The translations under genes were made by a program, and so were the position numbers. 64,000 nt of DNA, taken from positions 620,001 to 684,000 of the forward strand of contig JAJFZO010000799.1 in NCBI GenBank assembly GCA_021397835.1, in the 5' to 3' direction. Origin of the DNA: Moringa oleifera (Eukaryota > Streptophyta > Magnoliopsida > Brassicales > Moringaceae). The first letter of the stretch is position 1. Each line of letters starts with the position of its first letter. This document shows positions 1 to 9,642 of the stretch, one piece after another. Under the pieces are notes generated by a model, which saw only the letters and a program-made list of their open reading frames with translations, was not told where the DNA came from and did not search any database.

Positions 1-1019
1 ATCTTAGCTTCAAGATTTGGGTTTTGCTTTTAGTGTGGAGTGGCTTGCTGAGATCAATGGAGATATTCCAACCTTTGATTATCAAACTTACAATTCTTAT
101 GAACCAAGCATAGGATTGATGGTGTATAAATCAATTTGGTTATGGAGATTGCAAAGATGAAAGAAGGATATCAAAAAAGTTAGGAAAAAGAGTTAAAAAA
201 ATAAGAGCAAAGATATAGGCTAGCTAAATGCCTTAAAATTCGTGTATGAAAAGGCCTACAATCTTGGGGAGTATATTGATAAGCCGAACCCACCAAGCGC
301 ATAGAGAAGGAATTAGAGCTTATCTATAATAGAAATGCCTGATTGACTTTACTTTGTGAGCTATAAGGTCTCTTTTAGCAAACTTGACTTATCATATAAG
401 TATATAATAATAATTGAGCATACATTGCTAATAGGTAGGTCAATTCCAAGAATGGTATTAGAGACCAAACTATGGTATCTTGGTAAGGGGCACCTCATAT
501 GAGTGGTTAAGATAGGCCTTTCAATGCAATCTAGAGCCCATATGAGTAGCTCACTACATGCATATTTATTTGCCCTCACCGTGTCATTAGATGTTTTGAC
601 TGGCTGTCAAATGGGTAGTTGACTATCGGAACCTATCCATATACAGTCCTATAAGAACCAAAGGACTAACGGCCCATTTCCACTCCGTATATGAAAGCCC
701 TTCCCTCACTTCACATCCTGATTTTGCAATACAACAAAGTGTGGTTGGTAGTTAGGACCTTTCCTTACATTTTTGGCTCGAGTTTTAGTTTTAGCTAGAT
801 AGTTAAAACTTTCATTTTTTAAGTAGGTTTTTTTAACTTCACATGTAGCTCATCAGCTTGTGACTTCACACTCTCAGTTTCGAAATTGGGAATCAGTAAA
901 ACTGCCTTTTCTTAGTTAAAAAGGTTAGCTAGTTAGAGTTACTAAAGGTAATACAATAAACATTCTTATCTAACAGTTTTTAATTTCCCATGGAATCCTT
1001 GGGGTTTTCCTGACTACAC

Positions 1020-1155
1020 TAGTAGCGTTTGCTTTCCTTTGTTTGGCAATTGATCTTTTTTATCCCTTTTCTTACTTTTTTTTCTCAAAAGAGGCAAAGT
1101 CCTTTTTCATTAGTTGTAGGTTAAAAAGAAAAAATACTTGCTACTTCCTTTCTTA
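1020..1155 (+). repeat. Repeat A, left copy
   Basis: About 135 bp matching 9510-9642 in direct orientation with many point differences. Both start near TAGC.TT.CTTTCCTTTG and end at GCTACTTCCTTTCTTA or a close variant. The right copy starts exactly where the duplicated segment ends, so the two copies bracket duplication copy 1. It may be an old mitochondrial repeat or a footprint of the rearrangement. Confidence 0.75.
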
Positions 1156-1317
1156 TCTTTAAGCTTAGCTCTAGCTCTTGTTTTTGGTTTTGTGCCCTTT
1201 AGGCATCTCTTAAGGGATGATCGGTATTTTTCTTTCTATTTTGACACCTCTTAGAAACTAGAAAAAGAGAGCTTGGGTATTAGGCATACTTATAACAGCT
1301 ATATTCAAATCCATGTA
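1155..1317 (+). repeat. Repeat B, left copy
   Basis: About 160 bp closely matching 38374-38535 in direct orientation, for instance the shared stretch GGGATGATCGGTATTTTTCT. Similarity ends at CAAATCCATGT, just before CACTA-derived sequence starts. The other copy continues into different NUMT sequence, so 1317-1322 marks a rearrangement breakpoint. Confidence 0.85.
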
Positions 1318-1321
1318 ATAG

Positions 1322-2713
1322 AGGAATAGTGATATTTTCAAATAACTTGAAGTAAGTCTTAATGCTATATAAAATTATTAATAGTTTAATTTGTTCACAA
1401 TGTTTTTTACATTTATTTTTGATAATGCAGACATCACTAGATGTTGATGATTGTTGAGCCTCGTACTTTTATGTATAGCATCTTTGATCCTTTTAACCAT
1501 GATTCTCGTCAAGAAGTAGATCAACTTATGTCCAATATTTTAATTTATATTAGTATGTATTATTTTTCACTCTTTAAGATTATTGATTATTTTCTATTGG
1601 AAGCTCTTTTAAATTGTTCCAAGTTATCAATGAATCAAGTGGTAGGTGCATTCCTAGAAGTATTTATGCTAAGTTATGTATATTTAAACCAATATGTGAT
1701 GTTAGTTTTATTTATTTTAGAAAATATACCAATTAAAAATTTTTAATGCAATGTCCACATCAACCTCCAAATACTGAGTGTAGATATTATGCTATAAAAT
1801 TTTTATATCATTGACAAACATGACAAAAATATCCTATATGTGAAAATAGTAAGTGTTTCAACATTTGCTTATGTAATTATTTTGATAATTGATGTGCTTA
1901 CTAGAAGTTTTAAATGGACTAACTATTTTTTTTTTTATAAATGTAGTTAATGAATATAGATACTTACATTCAATCGGATACTTATGAAGTTAGAAAAAAG
2001 GTTGAACAGTTTCTTTGGAGTGCTATACTAAAAAGCTGAACTTTAAAGATTTTTGTAAACATGAACATTATTGAATTTACATAGTTGAATTTTTAAGATT
2101 GTATATGATAATATGTATTGTACATATGGAGTTTAGTTATGACATTAAGTTTTTTTTTTTCTTCATCTTTCATTACTTTTTGGATTGAATTATGTTAAAG
2201 AGTTTTCAAACATGAAAGAAGTAATGATGGTTTAAGTGAGAATAGTATTGAAAAAAAAGTTGTTTCATTGAAGTATTAGCATTGAATTATGTTAATGTAT
2301 ACAAGACAAAGATATCTGATTGATGTGGAAGAAATGAAGAATTTTATATATGCAGGTTTTGGATAATTTTTATGTAGAAATTTTGTATATGTCAAAATTA
2401 TTTTTAAAAAATTCTTTTAATGGACTGTTCATTAAAAACTAACATTAAAGTACTATCATTGAAGTCCTCACCCTTTAGTGACAGTTCTTTTAAAACTATA
2501 GTTAAGGAGGAGGTCTTTAATGGCAGTTCTATTAAAATAGTTGTTAAAGACTCCCCCTTTAATGATAGTTTTAAAAGAACTTTCATTAAACGGGGATATT
2601 AAAAGGGAGTTTTAATGATAGTTTTCAAGAAATGTCGTTAATTAAAACTCTTCCCTCTTTATTATCAATAAAGTCCTTTTTAACTATTATTCAATCTCTT
2701 ATTCGTAATAGTG
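1322..2713 (+). mobile_element. CACTA element, 5'-truncated copy
   Basis: This is the duplicate of the 3' end of the CACTA element at 47711-50902. It starts inside the Ulp1-like gene and runs through the subterminal palindromes (variants of TTTAATGgCAGTTCT and its complement, 2410-2650) to the terminal motif TAATAGTG at 2706-2713. The three bases after the end read GAA where copy 2 has the target duplication GCA, consistent with one substitution. The 5' half, including the left terminal repeat, is missing; sequence before 1322 is NUMT repeat B. Confidence 0.88.
1430..2040 (+). pseudogene. Ulp1-like protease remnant of CACTA (copy 1)
   Basis: Three exon-like pieces of a C48 (Ulp1/SUMO-protease-like) domain, as carried by the second gene of many plant CACTA elements. 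Piece 1 (about 1430-1545) reads HH*MLMIVEP followed by FDPFNHDSRQEVDQLM: the catalytic His is kept, but the following Trp codon is TAG. Piece 2 (about 1747-1805) reads QCPHQPPNTECRYYAIKFL, with the expected Gln and catalytic Cys but Gly after the Cys changed to Arg. Piece 3 (about 1946-2036) matches the usual C-terminal D.YTQSD..EVRKEIEQFLWS-type ending. The intervening stretches look like introns. It cannot be functional: it has no 5' half and carries stops. Confidence 0.75.
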
Positions 2714-3511
2714 GAAGTATGACGATTAACCCTTCTCATATTACTCAAAGCCTTTGTAAACTCATTGTCGAGTTCTATCGTACTTCAGGTTACTGTGAGA
2801 AGATCCTTATGCCGGTGAAGATTGCTTCTAATGATTGGGAAATTAAAAAAATAAAAAACAATTACTTTATTTTTAACATTTCAGATAGGTGAAAGGATTT
2901 ATGTCCATCCCCAACTTTGTTCTAATTCTTATTGAAAAATTTAGGCTTTTTCTATTAGTAGTCATCAAAGGATAATAGGCATATTGGTTTGATAAGCTAA
3001 GCAAAAAGAAAGAACTACCACTTGGTTTTGACATTCAAGCGAGCCATCCTGCCAAACATCGATGCAAAGGTTAGATTTCACCACTTTTATCACCTAAACT
3101 AGTCCTATTTAATCTAAAAAATCCAACCTGAAAACTATATCTCCCTTAGAAAATGCTTAACCTCAAAGCCCTTTTCTCATGTTGTGGGTACTAGCACTCA
3201 AAAGTAAGTAAGCTGGTCTTTCTTTAATCATAAGGATAATCATTCTTATTAGATGAACGGCAACCAATCCGAGGTCGCGATTGGTAATGGCACAACTAAA
3301 AGAGGGGTAAGGGTGACAAGGTTACACGTTACGTAATGCGGTATATCTCTTTTGAGTACAATGGCAATGAGGGGGGCTAAGTCATCCTACCAATACAATA
3401 GGTCAGGCTTGGGCCAACCATAGGTTTGAATCCCACTGCCTTTCTTATGGATCATCTTGTGGTTATCGGATGATAGGAATAACGAAGCAAAATTTTTGAA
3501 ATAAGCACGAA
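2714..3511. other. NUMT block upstream of ccmFN copy 1
   Basis: Sequence after the CACTA end, collinear with 50906-51747. It has a short open stretch reading ITQSLCKLIVEFYRTSG, also visible but interrupted in copy 2; no family was recognised. The rest is noncoding. Its position directly before ccmFN suggests the former mitochondrial ccmFN upstream region. Confidence 0.5.
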
Positions 3512-4555
3512 ATGTCAATATATGAATGATCTTATTACTCATTATTTTGGGTCTTTTCGTTGCATTTACTTGTAACAAGAAAGAACCATCAGTGTTTGGC
3601 GTAGCACCTACATTTTAGTGCATTCTTTTTTCTTTCCTTGGCCTTTTGTTCTGTCATATTCCTAATAACTTATCCAATTACAACCTGTTAATCGCTAATG
3701 CATCTTTCTTTTATTAAATCTCAGCGACACGGTTCGATCATGAGGGTAGTATTTTGTTATGGTGTCAGATCCCAAATTTTTATGAATTTTTCCTTGTTAT
3801 CATGGTCAACCCAAAAGGCATAATGTCTTAAAACAAAGAGGCCATAAAGAAACTTTTTTTTATCTCAAACTTTGTGAAGAATTCCATTCTCTCGCTCTCA
3901 TTCTTTGTGAGTAAAAAAGTGGGGTTGCACCCAATTGTACACTCCCTTCATTTTACAAACCATTGTTAGACGACGAGCGTGTCATTCGTAATGGAAAGAA
4001 AAATACCACTACTTTGCCTTTTTGTTGGATGACGAGTGCGAATATAGTGGTCTCTGACCAAGACGAGGAACCAATTCAAATTTTGATCTTGACACGTTGG
4101 TGGTTTTTAACCATAGGTATCTTATCAGGAATTCGGTGGGCTCATCATGAATTAGGTTGGGGTGGCTAGTGGCTTCTAGATCCCATAAAAAATGCTTTTT
4201 CTATGCCTTGGGTGGTAGCCACAGCTCGTATTCATTCAGTAATTCTACCCCCTCTTCATTCTTAGACTTCAGTTTCCTAATATTGTGACTTTTCCATGTG
4301 TCTTAGGAACCTTTTTGATATGGTCTGGATTGCTAGCTCTCATTCAAAAGTTTTGCAATAGATGATACACAAGGAATCTTTTTATGGCAGTTCTTCCTTC
4401 TAATGACCAGTATATCTATGATTCTTTTCTCTTAGATGAAGTAGCAGGCATCGATCCGTAGAACATATAAAAAGGTGATGGTTGTGACACAAAATACTCT
4501 TGTATGACTACATCACTCGGCTTGCATAAAACCCAACCCATTATGTTATAAAAAA
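3512..4555 (+). pseudogene. ccmFN: ccmFN pseudogene, copy 1 (mitochondrial origin)
   Basis: CcmFN is the N-terminal subunit of the plant mitochondrial heme lyase that attaches heme to cytochromes c; it is an inner-membrane protein with a tryptophan-rich WWD domain. Here the start ATG TCA ATA TAT GAA (MSIYE) is present, followed out of frame by remnants of the N-terminal membrane region and the stretch ending in DHEGSILLW. At about 3968 the sequence jumps to a late part ([11 protein letters not shown], 3981 onwards), missing about 0.65 kb that copy 2 keeps. The WWD region reads [15 protein letters not shown], with a stop replacing the first Trp of the core. The C-terminal region (about 4460-4555) is recognisable with changed codons. 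Several frameshifts and stops make it non-functional. Confidence 0.93.
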
Positions 4556-7500
4556 AAAATTAAACTTATTGTTGGGCTGGTTATTCAAAGTCAGCAATTA
4601 GCTGTTAGATTTCATCTCGTAAGTAGAACAAGAATGCTTTGAGGGTCACTGTGGCATGGCTAAATGTAAAGCAATCCACCCCTACAAGCTTTAATCATTA
4701 AATTATTTAGAACTTTGGAAGATGGTCAAGGTAGCTTGCTTCCAAGGCACTGCACTAGATGCGCATGAACTCATAGTAGTTGGCTCATCACTGCTTTTAT
4801 CTTTAGAATAAGGCTTACAAGGTTTCTATTTGGAGACAAAACAATGTTAAAAGTTCTAAGGCATACGAAAGCTAGTGGTTTAGGGGAAATATCAATTTAT
4901 CAATAACATGGAGTAAGCAAGTTCGATTGGAAGACTAGAAGATAACAACAAGTAGCAATTTAAAGTGCCTTAACCTACTCGCTGGGGACTTAAGGATTGA
5001 CATGTGCTTAGACAGCAACCCAAGCCAGCTAAGCCTTTGATCTTCATTTGAGTCAAAAAAGACTTTCAAGAAAGTGTAAACTGATTCCGACTTTCAATTT
5101 CTACTGCTAGTGAATTAGAGGGGCAGCAGATGCTCCAAGTCCAGATTGGACAGTGAAAGTAAGATGGTCAACGGTAAACCTTTGGTGCATGATGAGTCAA
5201 ATGTCAAAGTCATAAATGAGTTTGATGAAGAAAGACATTAGCATGATCAGCTGGTGAAATCTTTTCCACAAGCAACAATATCAAGGGTGTACTAAAGGGG
5301 ATACCTTTTACACATGGACCCACTGCTTTCATATTTAGAGAAAGATCACGACCAGGTTTTCATCTTGATATGATCATGCAGTAGTCATTAAGGCCTCTGT
5401 AGATCATGAAATAAAATCTTACTGGAGTGAGCCACTTCAATTGGTGTAGTTGTAAATCTTAGTGGCCTGGTGAATGCTTAAAGGATGAGATCTTAGAATG
5501 AGAATTTGACCACATCTGAAGGAGTGAGCCTTAAAGTAAAGGGAGAAGGCAAGAAAGACTAATCTAGGGAAGGTACACTAAGCAAGGGCTAGCTTTATCA
5601 AACTAGGTATTGGCTCGGCTTCTGTGCCTTCTTCTTAGTCTTCAGCTTTCACTAGATTCACTACTCCAAGTAAAGGAACTCGAGAGGAAGAATATGATAT
5701 TGAAAGCTTGAGGGGGACAAAAAAAAGCGATGCCATCGATTTAGCTATTGGAGTATGGGCATTAGGAGATTAAGACTTAAGGCATGGCATTAGGGAAATG
5801 CTCTTTTAAATGAATCCAAAGAAGAAGCTGCAATTTCCATGCTTTCAATGGCCAGAAGGGAGAAGAGGAGCTCATCCCCATTATATGATTTAAAGTTAGG
5901 AGTTTCAATATTAGCAAGATCCCTAGCTATTGAATTTGTTGTCGTTGATGGGGCTAATTCCTTTTTCAAAATGGGAAGAATAGCGTAGTCAAAGTAGGCC
6001 AGGTCAGTAGCTTTTTCTTCATCTCTAAAGAAAAAGGCTGTGGAAATAGAAAAAGACCTAATTACTGTTGAAGGAATAAAGGTTATTTCAACTCTTGGAG
6101 TAAGGGGAGAAGGGCTGAGTGTCGGTGGAATGCTTTTTGATACTTATCCACCTCAATGGAAATTTCTTTAAGTAAGATCCCACGTCCAAGAATCATATTC
6201 TGATCTTATTTTGTCTCTTTTGAAGGAAAGAGGCCACCAAACCAAAAAGGAGGTCTTTACTTGCTTTTCATGTTAGAGATGCTAGTTTTTCTACAATGAC
6301 TGCTCTACAAATGTTTTCACGAATAAAAGAAGAAGGTACTCTTTCATTAGCTCTTTTGGCTACTTGCTTACGATAAAGAAAGAGTGAATTGATCTAAGCC
6401 CAGTAGTTTGGCTAAGCCAGAAAGAAAAGGTTAGATCTTTTTTTAGATTAATGTCCTAATTAAACCAGGTGCAAGGTCAATCATTTAGCTTAAGGCTCCA
6501 GGGTCAAGGGTCAAGGGTCAAGGCTCAAGGCTCAAGGCATAAAGGCTATTATTCCTTCTTCTTGATAGCATTGGTCTCCCCTTAGCTCTAAAAGGGCAGC
6601 TTAATGGCAACTATCCTGCCTGCTCTGTTTGAGAGAATTAGAATGGAACTAGTTAGGTTCACCAGCTCTTTCTTTTATGATGAATTCATTTCGAATAAAG
6701 GAAGGTGGTCATGATAGGGAAGGGCCTTACCTTATTACTAGGAAAGAGAATGAGAAAGGATAAAATGGGCCAAATCGTCTGATAGAAAAGAAGCTATTAA
6801 GGAATCAATCTAAAATAGAGAAGATGTTGGTGCCATTAAACTAGCTCCCAGAATAGGTTCAAGAGATAAGGATCTAGGTAGTGACAAAGAATCATTCCAT
6901 TCACTTGAAAGACTATTAAGAAGAATAGCTTTTCTCTTGCTTACCTGTGGCAAAAAAGGAAGAAAAGACGAAGTAAACTCCGCAGAAGGGTAGAAGGGAT
7001 ATAAGGAAAAGATAGACTTTTTTCTTATCTCTTGTTGATTAGGAATGAATGGTAGCATGGCTTGAATAATGACTCTAATTTCCTTGCATTAGTTAGCGTT
7101 GATGACAAGCTTTCGAATAGAGAAAATGTTTTCAGGTAAGGTGATATGCTTGATGATAATCAACATGCTTAGTCAGTATCAATCTTGTTCAAATGCCTTC
7201 CATAGTGGATTCCTTAAGGAATTGATCAACTAAAGAAAGAATTCTTGCTTGACCAAAAAGTTGCTAGGACTCAAGAAAGCCAAAATGCTAGATTTATCTT
7301 TACCAATAAGAGGAATCGAGTTAGTAGTTCATGATGTAAGGCATAGTATAGAAAGGTGAGAAAGACTAGGCAATCTCTGAGTTGAAATCTATCCTAAACT
7401 CGATAAATAGGAGTTAGGTTATGATAAAGAAGGAGGTAGGTTACGACAACTGCTATAATTTATGATGAAATAGGGGAGTTTTTTACTCCTTAAGAAGTTT

Positions 7501-9508
7501 TAGTTTTTTCATAGTTAGCTCAGCAGGACAGGTTATTGACCAAAAAAGCAAGGTTGATCCATATATCATGATAGTAGTTGTTATTCTTGTGGGCATGATG
7601 CTAGGGATTATGCAAGGCAAAACATTTAGGTTACTTTGGGTAGATAACTCAGTTCAATAGGGCTTCTTCCCTTTTTATATTAGATTAACTTTAAAATTTC
7701 TAGGAAACTTAAAGGTAAGAAAATAGTAGCTAACTAGCAACTTTCTTTTAGGCGGCCTACTTGGATTTTAGCTTTATGTTTAGAGGAAGAAACTTTTATT
7801 CAATCAGCATTTCACTTTTCCTCATGACCTAGGAGTTTCGAATTCGGGCAGCCAATTTTGAAACCTTCTCAATTAAAGTTGAGCTTCGTGGGATCTTTTC
7901 CATTCTATTAATTAAATTGTTTGGAAATGTGAATTTGGCTCACTGTCCTATCGATTAACATTGACCAGTTGTTTTCCTTTGTTCTTATCTTAAGATTGAT
8001 CAATGCAAATCTACTAAAAGAGCATTTAAATTTCACTGATTGACTCGTTCATCACGCTATCAGATGAAGTCAATGAAATCTCGATCACTTAGCTATCTCT
8101 TAGGGACCTAATCAATTAACTATGAAAGAAGGTTTTCCTATATTGAAATAAGGCATGCCCTTTCTTCTTTGTCGTATATTAGTACTAGAGATTCAAATCA
8201 TTTTCATTCTACTTTGATGCTAGTAAAATTTTTGATCTTCCTATTCTTGGCCTAAGGAATCGATTATGGCAGCTAACTGTACCCAGATTCTGGAAACCTT
8301 GACTATCAGAGTTGTTCTTTTATAAATGGCATTTCTTTCTTTGAGGTGGATTTAGACCTATAGAAGGATTCAAATGTACAACTTATAGGTCAAGCAAAGA
8401 AAACCTACAAGCCTGGTCTTATTACCTTTATTATTAGACCAAGGAGGGGTAAGTGCAAAAGAAATAGTTTAATCTTGACCTACAAAGAAACTTGAGAGTG
8501 TTCTTTATGATATTAAAGTATTAGTGTCAGGGTTAAGAGTGAAAAGAAGTCCATAAAGAGTAGCTTTCAGTCATAGTCTTATTAATTCCTTTAATTCATT
8601 TAAAAGTTCAAAGAGAAAGAAACCAGTTAAGATTTAACTTTTAGAGCAGGTCGGCAATGATGCAGTTACCAGCACTAGTTTGTTTTATTGAAAGAACCAA
8701 CCTAAAAGAAGGAAGCACTTGCCCCTTGAGGATGATTCTCTTCAGAGCTCATCTCTCACCTCCAGACAAGGTATGGTACACAATTATCTTTTTTTGGTCC
8801 TCAACTTTGTGTATTTCTCAGTTAAAAAGGAGGATAGGTGCCTTCCATGCTCGCTTAGAAAGAGAAAGGCACTTCACCACACAACATTCTCATTATCCTT
8901 TCTTTATCTCTTTTGCCTCAAAGGGCTTTGCTTTTCCACATCGGGGTTATGGGAGTCGAACCTTTCTTTGAATAAGTTTAAATTTTTCTTTATATACCAT
9001 ACCAGAAATTCTACTTCATCGTTTTCCTACTTGGTTGTGCAAGATGAGTTTCAATATATTAAGAAAAATCCTGTTAAAGCGCTGGAATAATTTTTACTTC
9101 TAGCATTTTTCAAAAACCATTCTTCAGTCATACTAGACTAATTCTGTCTATGTTTAATGAGCCTCACGGTTCTAAGGTGAATTTCCTCAATTGCTCCTTA
9201 CCCTATAGGTTGTAAAGACACTTTTCAGTGCTAAGAACTAGGATCATAAGGAAAATCTCAAACCTTTAGTACAAAAGTAGGCTATGATTCCTAAAGAGAA
9301 AGAAATGGTTTCATATAAAGGCTTCGCCCCTTGTTATATTTATTTAAATTGGCCTTACTTGGTTTAAGTTTAAGCAAAGATTAGTCTTTTAAGCTAAAAG
9401 CTTAAGTGAGCAACTAGAAGATACCACCTTCCCAAATGAAACATTTTTCCCCAGAGTAGCAACTCAAAGAGAAAAGATCGGGTATGCTTGAAAACCTAAA
9501 ATGGATTC
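4556..9508. other. Unassigned NUMT block in duplication copy 1
   Basis: About 5 kb following ccmFN, collinear with 53306-58900. No gene was recognised. Short open stretches such as 8657-9090 are broken in the other copy, so they look like chance or fully decayed frames. It includes a heptamer tandem repeat (6492-6538) and differs from copy 2 by small indels. It is probably plant-mitochondrial intergenic DNA. Confidence 0.55.
6492..6538 (+). repeat. Heptanucleotide tandem repeat
   Basis: About six tandem units of the type GGGTCAA or GGCTCAA in a row. The equivalent place in duplication copy 2 (55251-55272) has about three units, so the unit number changed after the duplication. Confidence 0.85.
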
Positions 9509-9509
9509 T

Positions 9510-9642
9510 GGTAGCACTTCCTTTCCTTTGCTTAGTAATTGATCTTTTCGATTCTTTTTCTTACTATTCTTCTCAAAATAGAGGAAGCCTTTTTTCGCTA
9601 GTTGCAGTTTAAAAAGAAAAGATACAAGCTACTTCCTTTCTT
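9510..9642 (+). repeat. Repeat A, right copy
   Basis: Direct copy of 1020-1155, starting one base after the last position shared between the two duplicated segments (9508). See the left copy for the shared ends. Confidence 0.75.

Larger units (their letters stand above)
1..1319. other. NUMT-type noncoding block, left end
   Basis: No recognisable gene. The sequence is AT-rich, with stops in all frames, and resembles the other degraded mitochondrial-type blocks of this window. It ends with two short repeats found again elsewhere (repeat A at 1020-1155, repeat B at 1155-1317), and stops abruptly where internal CACTA transposon sequence starts at about 1322. Mitochondrial origin is inferred only from continuity with blocks that hold ccmFN and tRNA remnants. 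Confidence 0.5.
1322..9508 (+). repeat. Segmental duplication, copy 1
   Basis: This 8.2-kb stretch is collinear with 49544-58900 from start to end, interrupted by small indels and scattered transitions. It contains the 3' part of a CACTA element, the NUMT flank, a ccmFN pseudogene and several kb of unassigned NUMT. Relative to copy 2 it lacks about 0.65 kb inside ccmFN, and about 0.2 kb and 0.5 kb near 8637 and 8733. Because a nuclear transposon is part of the unit, the duplication was made in the nucleus, not in the mitochondrion. Confidence 0.93.

Noticed and set aside
2404..2602. Overlapping 60-codon open frames on both strands
   Set aside because: They are mirror images created by the inverted subterminal repeats of the CACTA element, not genes.
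3375..3440. tRNA-like 3' end (GGTTTGAATCCCACT)
   Set aside because: The upstream part does not fold into D and anticodon arms, in either duplication copy.
8657..9090. Overlapping open frames of 104 and 123 codons in a NUMT block
   Set aside because: No family recognised, and the equivalent region in duplication copy 2 is interrupted by a longer insert and stops.
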